Source: Apostichopus japonicus
Taxonomy: Eukaryota > Echinodermata > Holothuroidea > Aspidochirotida > Stichopodidae
Length of the DNA stretch: 64,000 bases
Direction: 5' to 3'
Assembly (NCBI RefSeq): GCF_037975245.1
Contig: NC_092573.1
Span: forward strand, 19,939,265-20,003,264
The position numbers and the translations under genes are program-made. Every line of letters starts with the position of its first letter. Position 1 is the first letter of the stretch. Shown here piece after piece: positions 1 through 11,435 of this stretch. The notes beneath the pieces are model-generated. The model saw nothing but the letters and a program-made list of their open reading frames with translations, ran no database searches and was not told the origin of the DNA.

Positions 1-85
1 CCGCTGGAACTGGATTTGGCCGGATCCTTCACAAAATCCGACCAACCTGGCTTTTTCCAAGAGTAAATGAAATGAGTGAAAACAA

Positions 86-427
86 TCATAAAAATGATAT
101 TGAATATAAGTCCTGTTCTATCTGTCTTTGTGCATCTGGCTTTAACCGGAAATGGACACTTTTTTCATGATCTGGCGGGATAATCCGGCCGGACAGGATA
201 TCCGGTGCATCCCTATCCTTGGAGGACCTAGTGGACCAGGTCTCTCCTTCTTCTTCCTCCTCAAATGTAAAATAAAAAGAAAACCACTCTAGAGGCTCTA
301 GCAGCTCTACATGATAAGGCCACAAGAAATGATCCCCAATTAAAAGTTCAGCAGTGGCAATGCTGCTGTTTAGCAGGTGAAAATCTACCAACATAAATGA
401 AAATGCAGGATATTGATATTTGCACAT
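86..427 (-). other. Unassigned open frame of 113 codons
   Basis: The frame is open, contains an acidic run (EEEEEGE) and a GC-richer stretch with the palindrome TCCGGCCGGA. A related GGCCGGATCC string lies at 18-27, suggesting a repeat or mobile-element fragment rather than a gene. No family is recognised, and it does not resemble the missing FKBP8 C-terminus. Confidence 0.2.
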
Positions 428-638
428 CTTGGATTACCGACTTGATTGAAGCGTGCGAGTCAGTGATGTGCTATTAATACTAGTCGACTGCTCTTATTCA
501 TTTCATTGTAGAAAATCGAAAAGATAAAAAAGAAAAATATGCCTCAGAAATGCAACACATGGCAGGATTGGCATTATTTTAACCCTTGGTTTTTGTTATT
601 CTGGCAAGTTTGATATCAATAAATTTCTATGACGACTA

Positions 639-986
639 TTAAAGGCATTAAAGACTTGCCCCAAACCGTGTGCCGCCCTGTGAAAAAGTTAACTTTCCGT
701 TGCTTGCAAGCGAAGGTTTTTGGCTTATTGCTACAAAATGCAGACAGTAATGAAATGTGATACCTTGTTATCTTTTATCTGGACCCTGTACACTGTCTTA
801 TGGGTATTGACCGAAGCTGCATGTAGTGGACTGTACACTAGTGTCTAATTACCGACGGTAGCAAGATGCGTGTGTATTTTCTGGGATCGATGGTGGGTTC
901 TAACACTTCTGTTACACCTCAGTCGAAATTAGGTCAGATTACCGGCATGAGACGTTTCTTTATGCGCGAGTCTTCACACTCTTTAA
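639..986 (+). mobile_element. TTAA-flanked short TIR element, family B copy 1
   Basis: It starts TTAAAGGCATTAAAGACTTG and ends with the inverted GAGTCTTCACACTCTTTAA. Two relatives lie at 24875-25230 and 56318-56684. All share an internal stretch with a GCAGACAGTAATGAAA block and a TCTGGGATCGATGG block. TTAA at both ends suggests a TTAA-targeting DNA transposon (Kolobok or piggyBac type, non-autonomous). It is non-coding. Confidence 0.75.
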
Positions 987-1934
987 AAGTACTTGGGATG
1001 GACTTATTCAATCACTGACTATAGGCAAAACCAAACACCATGAGACCATCATTCAAAATAAATTTATCACTTGTTGTACTCACTTGTTGACTCTTTGGCA
1101 TATCCGACCACTGACTAACTGGCTACACCAATTACATGAGACCAGAGTGTGAAAAATAAATTTTACCATGTAGACATACTCTACCTGCAAACACCTCAGT
1201 TTGAATAAAGCTGTCCGCATTTTGCTGCCAGACTATGCACAGGTTAAAAAGAGTGAAGTTTAAGCAATGAAGACATTTACATACCAATCAGAAAGATTGT
1301 AATATCCCTAGAATTTACCAAGATCTCTTCAAACGTTTAATACATCCATTTTTCTTTTAATACTAGGAAAGGGGAGAGGAGGGGGGGAGAAGAAATGAAA
1401 TGAATTGCTCTTTGGAAAGTTAGCAACTACCAAAAGGCTTTCAAAACTTTTCTGTATTTTATTTTCACTTCAATGTTCCTTTAAGGTATTGTTAACAAGC
1501 ACCAGGAATGCAGTCTTGCTGTAGTTATCTAGAGGAAAAAATATTGATTTTCTGATCCAGATTCAACTAAACCTGATTCAAGATAACTGGAATAACTATA
1601 TACAATATTTACAAAGATTTTTCTTCTTTGTTTTATAGCTTTTGTTTTATGCTTCTCTAAAAATGAGGCAGTTGTGTATGTTACTACAAACTTAGAAAGA
1701 CAATTACCACTCTTGTGATACCATTGTTTCCAACGTTGTTATATCCTAATTTACAGTTCTCAAGCAATATCATATCACATTTTTTTTTTTTTTAATATTT
1801 CAACCTTCTTTGAAGTCTAAGACACAAAGGATATGACTACCAAGGAGATCATGTACGATACAATGGAATGCTCATATACTGTCATGGTGCCAAATTTTGG
1901 TCAGGTGAAGATTTTATTTTATCCCCAGCATGTT

Positions 1935-2460
1935 AAAAGTTCCATGAATGACCAGGGTGTCAAACCATTCAAGAAAGAGATGTACCTTTCACCTAGTGAA
2001 AACTTCTATGTTAAAGGTTCCATTAATGACCAATGTGTCAACCTTTCCAATTAGATGTACCTTTCACCTAGTGAAAACTTCTATGATAATGTTCCCACGA
2101 ATGACCAATGTGTCAACCATTCCAATAAGAAGTAGCTTTCACCTATTGGAAACTTCTATGTTAAAAGTTCCATGAATGACCAATATGTCAACCATTCCAA
2201 TAAGATGTAGCTTTCACCTAGTGAAAACTTCTATGATAATGGTTGCATGAATGACCAATGTGTCAACCATTCCAGTTAGATGTACCTTTTACCTAGTGAA
2301 AACTTCTATGATAATGGTTGCATGAATGACCAATGTGTCAACCATTCCAATTAGATGTACCTTTCACCTAGTGTAAACTTCTATGTTAATGGTTGCATGA
2401 ATGACCAATATGTCAACCATTTCAATTAGATGTAGCTTTCACCTAGTGAAAACTTCTACA
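1935..2460 (+). repeat. Minisatellite, about 7 copies of a 75-78 bp unit
   Basis: The unit contains ATGACCAATGTGTCAACC, then CCTTTCACCTAGTGAAAAC. CACCTAGTG-type landmarks recur near 1990, 2068, 2142, 2215, 2290, 2368 and 2441. Copies differ by scattered substitutions. Short open frames across it are by-products of the repeat. Confidence 0.9.
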
Positions 2461-3003
2461 AGACCTTAGCGACCACATTGGTTTGACAAGTTTGTGTATA
2501 GGTCAATGGGTGACTTATATGATACCCTATATAGACAATGATTACATATGTATTACTGAGCTAGTAAGTGTTAATAATCCTCTTGCATACTACAGCTAAA
2601 CAATGATCACTTGATGCTTTAAGGAACTTGCCCATATTACACTTGAAGAGTGAAATCCCATTCAAACAAAGGTTATACTTTCAAATTACTGATGTACTGT
2701 ACACTGACCATTTCAAATCAAAACGAAAGAGAAATCAAAAAGTAACAGACTGTTTGTTTACAAATCCGCTTTGGCTAAAACCCTCACAATGACAGTTTCC
2801 CAAGTAGCTCAAGATCTTTCTAAACAAAGAAGTTAATATGTCACTTGTCTGTATTGATGACTCTCTTATGAAGGATTTCACAAAAAATTTTTTTTTATTG
2901 AGGACCACTTGTAAGACGAATGAGAACAAATTTTCCTCTCAATGAAATATCATTACATCTTTCTTCGTGACAGATCTAAATCGATGTTGCGACGGTTACG
3001 TAC
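2461..3003. other. AT-rich sequence with no recognisable gene
   Basis: This lies between the minisatellite and the last FKBP8 exon seen, presumably the next FKBP8 intron. No coding exon with splice sites was found on either strand. The stretches 1-638 and 987-1934 likewise hold nothing supported apart from the open frame at 86-427. Confidence 0.5.
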
Positions 3004-3294
3004 CTTTCCTTTCCGGAATAAGGCCTTGACGCTGTTTGGATCGAGAGAGAGGGCAGTGTTACATGATTTAAGAGCAGCGTCGTAAGCTTCTACTTTAAGT
3101 TGAGCAGCGGTGAGGTTATTATAGCACTTGACCTTCATTGCGTTGATCTTAGCAATATCTTCTTTTGACCCAGTCGGCTGTAGAGACAACAGAACAATGA
3201 AAGAGTTTTATAAAATAAAAACAAATCAATTTTTAAACTCAAAGGTGTTGATAGTTAGACTGAACAGGGTAGAGAGGGAGAAGAAGGTTGGGAT

Positions 3295-3325
<31 letters not shown>

Positions 3326-6300
3326 GAGGAGGAGGAGGAGGAGGAGGAGGAGGAGGAGGAGGAGGAGGAGGAGGAGGAGGAGGAGGAGGAGGAGGAGGAG
3401 GAGGAGGAGGAGGAGGAGGAGGAGGAGGAAGAGGAGGAGGAGGGTAGAGGCTGGAGGGGGAGGGAGAGAGAGAGTGGTTTTCAGGCTTCACAGTTTCAAT
3501 GAAGGTACTTATGAGATAGTAAGGTTGTTTTAATACATTTACATCATCCATCATTTCTGTTCAGTCCCCTGCGTCTCAGTCAGCTTGCAACATCCTGTGA
3601 CCTGCCTTTATAATTCAGTCCACTATTTGAGTAGTTTAGTTCATTGGTCATCATAAGGTCAAGAAATTTACGAATCAAAGACATATCAAAAGTAAAATAT
3701 TATTTAGTCCCTAAATAGTCTCTTCATCATAACAAACCTGAAAACATACAAGAAAACCCATTTCAACCTTTCACCCTGAAAACATGCACAAAAAAAAATC
3801 CATTTCACCTTTCACCCTGAAGACATACAAGCAAAAATCCATTTCACCTTTTCATTTCATCTACTTAACACACGTCCCATATATCCTTGGGAGTTCTTTC
3901 CAAATATATTTCAGTCACAGTACAAATGACCGAATGTCGTTTCTTTCATTTATCGAGTGAACTGTCATAAAAGTCTGTTTCAGGTAATCGCTCTATTTTC
4001 ATTTTAAATAGAATATCCAGCAACTTTTGGGGTCATGAATAAATAAGTAAATATTGTTTAGTCCCTGAGTAGTCCCTTCAACATGACATACTTGAGAAAC
4101 TATACCTGAAAAATCAATTGCTACCTTTCACCTTGTTTCCTATTCACAGAGTATTGGAAATGGTCTGCATATATTAGAAGTTGTGCTCAACAATCTACTT
4201 GCTTGACTTGTATTATCAATTGATATGAATGAAAAGGAAAAGCTGGGGACAGAAAATGAAATAAATCGAAACTTACGTGTAACTCTTCGATGAATGAAAT
4301 CGCTCTGAAAGAGTGAAAGAATATCAGTGTTATAAACCTTCATAACAAAACTTCAAAGGTGAGAAAAAAGAACACACAGAGGTACAGTGTACTACAGGGG
4401 TTCCCTAACTGGGGTGCATTAACCCCCATGGGGTGCGTGAGTCCATCCCAGGGGGTTCGTGAGACGTTTCTGAAAGTCAAAACTAGAGTACTTTTTGTTG
4501 AACTAAAATCTGATATATCAAATAATTTAGTAATGTCCAAAAGTCGTACCTATCGACAACCTCTACAATATTACACTATGAATTTGATCTTTTACGAAGC
4601 ACTGTTATACATATGACAGTATAATAATGACTCAGATCGTGTCTCGAAAAGTTGGGGGTACCTGGACAACTCTGACATCCACAGGGGGTTCGTGGGGGGA
4701 TAAAGTTAGGGAAACCCTGGTGTACTACAAGGATTAGAGCACAAGGACACAGGGTTTAAAAGTACAAATTACGGACTAATCAGGAATTAATCAAATTCTA
4801 AATACTCTTTGACTGATTCGGGTCAATGGGTATGAACCTTTATGAAATGGCAGTCTGGGCCCAAAAGAGTATTGTAAATCATCCCTGATATAAATGTAAC
4901 ATGTTCCCCGACTTAACTATCACCAAAATACTAACCATGGAGGCGACATCCCCCTCCAATCCCCCCCCTCAAACCCCCACCCCCTCTTGCACATGCCACT
5001 GCTTTAAAGTGAAAAGACTAGCTATTGTGACCATAGTATTTAAATAAACCGAAACACACTATTTAATAGTAATTCTTTTGCAAGTTTGGAATTTTCACAA
5101 GAAGATTAAAGGCATTTTTGAAAATCATAGTCTTTCTCCAAATATTGAACAAAATCCAACGGATGCTAGAAAGTCCCATAAAATGATCGCTTTAAGAAAG
5201 AAAAAAAAGTCATGCTCGTATCTCGTGTTACAAACCAAACAAGAACGTTTCATCATAGGTCATCTTTTCTAATATATTTCATTTTATCAAAATAGTAACA
5301 CAATTTTATGTTATGTGTGTTTATATATGTTTATTGTCTGGAATGATCCTTTGAGACATTGTCACCATAACGTCAGATTTTCTTGCTGAACTTTTCATAG
5401 ATAAACTGCACTAGAAGGAAGGCTGTTTGTGTGTCATGTAGCTAGTCTAGTTTCTTCCAGTCAAAAGTCACTCTTTCATAAACAAGATTGACGTCATTTC
5501 TCTAAAGGATGCTCTTACGAAAGAACTTCTTATTGTCGCAAAATGTGCAATTCCATGGAAATTATTACGGAATCCCTAGAAGGAATGACAATGCTTGTCA
5601 AACCTGAATGTAACAATTTCCAGATATTCAAGACATGCTATGACACTTACGCAAGAAAGTGACAACATTCTTCAAGTCTTTGCGGATAGACGAATGTTAC
5701 ATTGAAAGCACAGTACGCTTCTTTTATTCGAATAAGATACCGACAGAAAACCTAAGAAAACGTTATATACCTTCTGTAAGAACTAATTGCATTTGCAAAA
5801 TCACCCTTGGCGAAACATTTGTTTCCTTGTTCTCTCTTCTGGTCACTGTGAATAGACAGAAAGAAAGACAAAAAAAGGACCATAATGAATAATTAACACC
5901 CAACTAGAAAGATTTACCAAAGCTGCAGTTGTGGCAGTATGTATAAATACAGAATAGAGGGAGACAAACTCAAAATGCAAAGATAACCACTGGTGAGCAA
6001 CTATAGCTTTCCTTGTATTGATAATGTATATAGTTTTTCAGTTTCAATAGATAAGATTAGATCAACTTTATTAAAGCACGAGGGTAATTGCATGCTCGTA
6101 TAAAACAGGATATGAGATACAAACATTAATATATGAAAGCCTAAACGTACAGTATCAAACAAATGTAAGAATATAAATACTGTACATAAGACATTTTAAA
6201 ACAGGATTTGAGATACAAACATTAAAATATGAAAACCTAAAATGTGTCAGGTTTATTAAAAAATGGTAATTTTGTTGTACATTATTAAACAAATAACACC

Positions 6301-8789
6301 AACAGGTGAAAAAGTTGGTTGATAATTTCTATCCAAATGGTAAATGAAGTCAAAATCTAGAAAGAAAGTGGAAAATGACAACTTGTGTTATATTATCCTT
6401 CCTCTGTGGGGGAAAAAAAAAATTTTTTCTTCTTTCTTCTTATTCACTTTCACATTGGTAACCCAAAGCTATGTAAAGAATTTAAGCCTGCTAACTCTCG
6501 CACAGACATCCAAGAGTTTCTTTTTAACCGAAAATATAAACTTACGCTGTCTGACATCTCTCATCCGTGGTCATGTCCTTAACGTCTGTTGCATCTTTGA
6601 CCTCCAGTAACTCTAACTCGTACCTGACTAATGAATTAGGAGGCACATCTGGTTCTCTGGTCAACAAAAAAGAAGACAAAACATAATTACTTGGACTGTT
6701 ATTGTGATATACCAATGTGGCTGAGCATAGACCGCCTGGTTGCTGAAGAAGGTAAAGCACAAAATGCAATCAATAAATCAATGATGGAATAGTGACTGGA
6801 AGATTATATACCAAAGTTTGAAAGAGCAGACAAATTATTCAAACCAATGACTGGAAATCCCCTAGCAAGGGAATGTTTATGTAAGGGTCATGATCATCGA
6901 CTAAGGGCGAAATAGCTGGGTTCGTAAAGCACATGATTTGCAGTCCTGATCTCACTATTTCAATCTTCTCCTAGAAAAGGAATAAAATTCTTGCTCTTTC
7001 AAACAAACAAAAGAGGCAGGGTGGTTGCAGTGGGGGTGGGGGGGGTGTGGTCGACTCACATGTATTGGTAGAGGTTTATCAAAGACTTAACAAGAACAAT
7101 GGGAATTTGTTAAAATTATTGAAGGTTTATCACTACGTTATGAAGTAAGAGAATAACAAAAAACTATTGTTGTGTAGTCATCAAGTTTTGAAGGATCATT
7201 GTAATGTTCATTCATGATGTTGTTATTTCATATGAACAACCATCATGATTGTTTATTTCACTTAGGTCAAATTTAGCAGCCATAACTCCAAATTTTTTGC
7301 CCTATTTCTCATGCATGGAATGAGGAATGAATACAGTGGCAGTAGATAACCTTACAGAGATTAATCTTTCAAATCAGGTGGAAATCCAATTACCAGCTCT
7401 CGGATAATTTATGGTTCGTTGTAACAATTAGAGAGGGCTTTTCAGATGAGAAGACCATGATTTTGCTCCTATATGAAATCCCTGTCTCCCCCACCCCCTG
7501 CCCAAAGAAAAACAGCCTTAATTTAGTTTGTTAGGGCTTTTCAGTATTCTAAAATGCTACTACAATTCTGTAGGTGAAATCGTTAGACCTTGTTTCTTCA
7601 TGTCTTTGTAATATACATGTATTCTAGTTTGCAACATCTACCAAAGATAAACTATCCAACCCTTTCAATTCTCATTGACTGAATAGACGACTGATATCTA
7701 TTGTAAGGATAATTTTTTTTCTAATTTGTATGTTTCATACCTTCCTTCTTCTCCATATGCAAATCTTGGGGCAGCTATTATTACGGCTTTTTCGCCATCC
7801 TCCATGAGAATGGCAGCGAGGTCCCATGCTGTAAATAACAAAAGGTGAACATTTAAATCACATGACCCTTACAACTCATTCAAGATATGAGATGCAGCAA
7901 TACTGAAAGATGGAGAAGAAATATAGTTCCAAATAAAAAGAAGAAGCAATCAGAAAATTAAATGATAATCCTAACCTATTGAAAAATTCACAAGACTACT
8001 TCAAGCTGACGATGTCGACACAAGAAAACATATCGAGCAATACTTATAATTCTTACGATAGCATTCGTAGCAAATCTCACACAAGCCATTATAGAAATTA
8101 CAGAACTGGCATTGGTAAAACTCTCAAATAATCTGAGCTTTCACTGGTTAATAGAAGCCAAAGAATACACATTCTGAAATCGTTGAATCAGACAAACACA
8201 TACCTTGAACTGCATCTCCGTCACCTAAGCATATGGTGATAGAATCGTTCCAGTCAATCTCGGTCCCATCTTCCAACCAGCCTTTGGTCCTTAATGTCAC
8301 AATCTGGTCAGCTTTTGGTCTTGTTGTATGACCTTTCCCTGGGGTCAGGATCTTTTTCTGAAGCTCTCCATTACCTAAAATGTCCAACCACCCTTCTTGA
8401 AATATGCCCCAGCTGTCATTAACATTAGCACCTGGTTTTGAAGGATGCATTGAGGTGGAAGGGGACTGCGATGTTTTTACATCTTCCACTCTATTACTTT
8501 CTTCCTCAACATTCTCTTTGGCATCTTGCTTTTTTACTTCCTTTTCTGACTTTCTCTGCTCTTCAGAATTTGATAAAGTTTCTGTTTCTACATCATCCTT
8601 TTTGTTGCTTTCTTGCAACTGTTCATCAACTTTTGTCTCGTCTCCTTTTGGAGGGCCCTCATTCTTTGTTTCGTTTGACTTTTCACCAACATCATTTTGG
8701 TTTTGGGCAGTTTCTTCTTGTGTTTTTGTGATTTCCCCATTTTTGCCTTTGTCCTGGAAGGCATCCTCTGGTGTTGTGTCTTGCTCCAT
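3004..8789 (-). CDS. FKBP8: FKBP8 (FKBP38)-like FKBP/TPR co-chaperone, 3' part off the window
   Basis: Six coding exons on the minus strand: 8789-8204, 7828-7741, 6656-6546, 5845-5771, 4304-4277 and 3177-3004, all GT-AG, phases 1,2,2,2,0,0, giving 354 codons. Residues 1-125 are Glu/Lys/Gln-rich and probably disordered. The FKBP fold follows (about 130-255), opening with EGWLDILGNGELQKKILTPG and including AYGEEGR and VPPNSLVRYELELLEV. TPR1 (EQGNKCFAKGDFANAISSYR) comes next, then TPR2 (VKCYNNLTAAQLKVEAYDAA) and the start of TPR3 (NSVKALFRKGK). Order and wording match vertebrate FKBP8, a membrane-anchored co-chaperone of mitochondria/ER that binds Hsp90 and Bcl-2 (family knowledge). The final TPR and C-terminal membrane anchor are not found between 1 and 3003, so the gene continues left. 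The start is the first ATG of the long open exon, with A at -3 absent but G at +4. Introns hold a hAT-like element and a long (TCC)n tract. Confidence 0.92.
3301..3443 (+). repeat. (GGA)n microsatellite, about 143 bp, one interruption
   Basis: A nearly pure purine tract on the plus strand in an FKBP8 intron. In the sense of FKBP8 it is (TCC)n, about 125-265 nt upstream of the acceptor of exon 3177-3004. Poly-Glu, poly-Arg and poly-Pro open frames here are artefacts. Confidence 0.97.
4277..4304 (-). CDS. FKBP8: FKBP8 28-nt microexon
   Basis: A short exon with a TTTCAG acceptor and a GTAAGT donor. It completes the split Arg codon and encodes AISFIEELH, ending in phase 0. Removing it would leave phase 2 joined to phase 0 and break the frame, so it is needed. 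The distance from TPR1 to the next TPR in vertebrate FKBP8 is matched only if it is included. Confidence 0.8.
4395..4719 (+). mobile_element. hAT-like non-autonomous transposon, family A copy 1 (325 bp)
   Basis: Terminal inverted repeats are CAGGGGTTCCCTAACT and AGTTAGGGAAACCCTG. It is flanked by a perfect 8-bp duplication GTGTACTA (4387-4394, 4720-4727), the target size of hAT elements. Compared with the copies at 27088 and 47782, about 190 bp of the interior is missing. It lies in an FKBP8 intron. Confidence 0.9.
6048..6115 (-). mobile_element. Probable LINE 3'-tail remnant
   Basis: Read on the minus strand it ends ATAAAGTTGATCTAATCTTA, the kind of 3' tail seen on CR1/L2-type LINEs. Too short to classify. 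It is followed by a local duplication (AAACAGGATNTGAGATACAA twice, 6106-6240). Confidence 0.35.
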
Positions 8790-9400
8790 AATTAATTCTA
8801 GCCTTATTGCAATAAGGTATGGATGATAAAAGATTCTTTGGTAAGAAAACTGTGAAATGAATGGGATACTGGACTACCTTAAATCCATCTTTGATTTAAA
8901 TTAGAAGATAATCTTTGACACCAACACTTTTTTTTTGCACAATTTTAATACAGACTTAAGCTACAAATCTCTGTCACTTGGTTGTTTCATGAGAGGCAAA
9001 AGTAGCTCCAAAAAAAGTAAGATTGATGGTAGGCCTATGCATTTATATGTAAAATGACATAAACATGTTGGTCAAAAATATCAAATTATACCTATCCTAT
9101 GATAGGTATAATTTCAATGTGACTCATGAGTCATACTAGGACAGCATTAACTTAATTGTATTAAACTTCAATGCTAATGTGTGATTTTATAAACTATGGT
9201 AAGCCTAGGTCTGAAGTTCACTTTGGTTTGGTTGAAGGAGCTTTACGTAAATATATGTATTCATGTTAGTTTATACTAAATCAACCTAGGCCTAAAGCCT
9301 TTTGTGTTGCTTCAAGTTCAAGTTTAACTTCAAAAATACTGGGGCCTAGTACTAGTACTAGCACTAGCACTGCAATAGTAGTAGAGTAGTATAGTAAAGG
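8790..9400. promoter_or_regulatory. FKBP8 upstream region
   Basis: Non-coding sequence immediately upstream of the FKBP8 start. It is AT-rich, with short palindromes such as ATACCTATCCTATGATAGGT near 9090-9110 and ACTAGTACTAG repeats near 9350-9370. No TATA box can be assigned with confidence. The promoter call rests only on position. Confidence 0.35.
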
Positions 9401-9403
9401 CTT

Positions 9404-9981
9404 CATAATTGACACACCCCCGTAATTGACGCACCTTCAATTATTAATAGCAAACGATACAGCAGGCCACCTAAACTTTTTGCAGTCAAGCAGAATTACA
9501 TATTTCATGAGTTTGAATCCAGTTGAGGTTTTGCTGACCAAATTGTGATATTTTTTAAGCTTTTAACACCCTCCCCCCTGCTTTGCACATTTTTTGGCCA
9601 TTTGGAAATCTTACACCCAAAAAATACCCAACATTACCTCAATATGATAACACTACTCTCTGGGACCTGACCTGCCTGAGCTTAGAGGCTCAGCGCATAG
9701 CAAACAGCATCAAAGTCAATAGATGTATACTAAGGCCTACACTACAGTTAGCTTATCGACGAATGTGTCAATTTAGGGGTATGAAAGAACTTGACACGGC
9801 AGACATTTTGTGGTCAAATTCTGCTCAATTGTACGGTGCATAAGCACAGAACCTTAAATATTTTGAGATCACAACATTTCTGAGGAACTACACGTATGAA
9901 AAACACATACAGTTGAGTAATTTGGATTTTTCCTTGATAGATATCGTTGATCAAATCCTTAACTTAAGTGCGTCAATTATG
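9404..9981 (+). mobile_element. Putative TIR element, about 578 bp
   Basis: Bounded by CATAATTGACACAC and the inverted GTGCGTCAATTATG (13/14 match). The left end carries a second GTAATTGACGCAC copy directly inside. An 86-codon open frame inside (9583-9843) matches nothing recognised. No clear target duplication. Confidence 0.45.
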
Positions 9982-10800
9982 GGCCCACCATGCTACAGTA
10001 GGCCAAGGCCCCTTGCTCGAAAACTGTTTTTCTGAGTGTTGAAACGATGACTCACTTAGGCTAACTTTTGTGATATATGTACAGCAATTTATCACCAAAT
10101 CCTCGATATTTAACAATTACTGGTTTGGATGTTGTCTACCAATGTATCGACCAAGAATTGCCCCTTCTGACTGTATTTGTTGTATAAAGAGCGTCTGGAA
10201 CCTTCGCTATAATTGGGTAAAATGCAGAGACTAATTCTGCGATAACCCAAGTGGTGGTACCTTCCCATCACCTTTCCCCTTCGCTTTCGTTGGTTGACTG
10301 ACTCCACAATGTCGCTCTCAAAAGTACAGGCTCTGCCTCGATTGAGTAATTGACTCTTTTCTCAAATAAGCCCACCATAAAGAGAGAACCGGGGAGTGGG
10401 GTCTTATGTTCGAGATGGGGAGGGGTATGTGGATGGAGGATTGTTAGGTATTTGGGCAGAATTACATGTACTTGACGGATCAAGAGTTAGGATCAGTCGC
10501 TGGAGTCTGGATCGAGGGGTACCGGAGGCCGGGCGGCTCTCATATTGGTGGTCCCCCTCCTTAATTCATGTGCTACATTCGAAGTTTGAAAAATCCATCT
10601 ATGAACATATGGAGTTGGATAAACATGATAAGTTGCCTCAACTGACCTAATTTTTGCACCACATTTACTTCCATTTGCGTATTCTGACATCCAAGCCAAA
10701 AAAAAAAAAAACAGATTTTGTTTGATAACATATAACAAAACAGATGTTCTCATGACGCTTTTCGGCAATTTTCCTGTGAAAGGAAAACAATCGGTTCGAT
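9982..10800. other. Intergenic sequence between FKBP8 and DDA1
   Basis: No supported gene. The 10493-10930 minus frame has no splice context or recognised domain and runs into the neighbouring TIR element, so it was not called. Confidence 0.4.
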
Positions 10801-11435
10801 CAGTGGCGTCGCCAACTTGAAGGGGTGGCCTTACGTGTGGGGGCACGTACGTGCCCTCCCAAAAAATCGTGCCCCCCCCCCCTTCAGTTGCCCCGCAGAT
10901 GCGATTTGTAGTTTTAAAAAGAGTACTCAATCAAAAACTTTCTTACAAGAAACAAAACGTATTATTTTCATCAGTAAAACTTATTTCCATCGACCATCAC
11001 AATAACCAGTTGTTTTCTCACTAACAAGGTCACAGGCCCCGGCCGGCGTAAACCGCTAGTGCTTAAACTTCACTAATACCCTGCATGCATTCTAATTTAA
11101 ATATCAACACTCTTATTTAAAAACATGATCAAAGCAAAAGGGTTAATTTCCATATTTTTGTTTAACTTTTTATCCCTCCCAATTATAAAACATAAATATC
11201 GGACAGACTAAGCCCGAAAATTCTTAAACAAAAAAATACTTCAAGTTTCAAAATATAGCACCAGATTGCATCCATCTAATGACCCTTAATTAATCCAAAA
11301 TTTCTCAAATGGGAGGGGGACCACCCCTATTGGACTCCTCCCCCAGGCCGGCATTCACAAATAAACATTTTGCTGTGCCCGAGTCCCTGTACCTCCCCCC
11401 CCCCTCCCGCATTGAAATGCCTGACGACGCCACTG
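10801..11435 (+). mobile_element. Putative hAT-like TIR element, about 635 bp
   Basis: Ends are CAGTGGCGTCGCC and (inverted) GACGACGCCACTG. CAGTGGCG termini resemble those of the 370-bp family at 37334 and 59129. The flanking 8 bp (GGTTCGAT and GGTCGGAG) match poorly, so the duplication is eroded or the ends slightly misplaced. The interior has C-homopolymers. Confidence 0.55.

Noticed and set aside
3128-3554. Poly-Glu, poly-Arg and poly-Pro open frames
   Set aside because: All are readings of one GGA microsatellite on different frames and strands.
8404-8826. 140-codon plus open frame
   Set aside because: It is antisense to FKBP8 exon 1, a mirror of Glu/Lys-rich codons.
10493-10930. 145-codon minus open frame
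   Set aside because: It crosses a poly-A run and a TIR element end; no domain or splice context.
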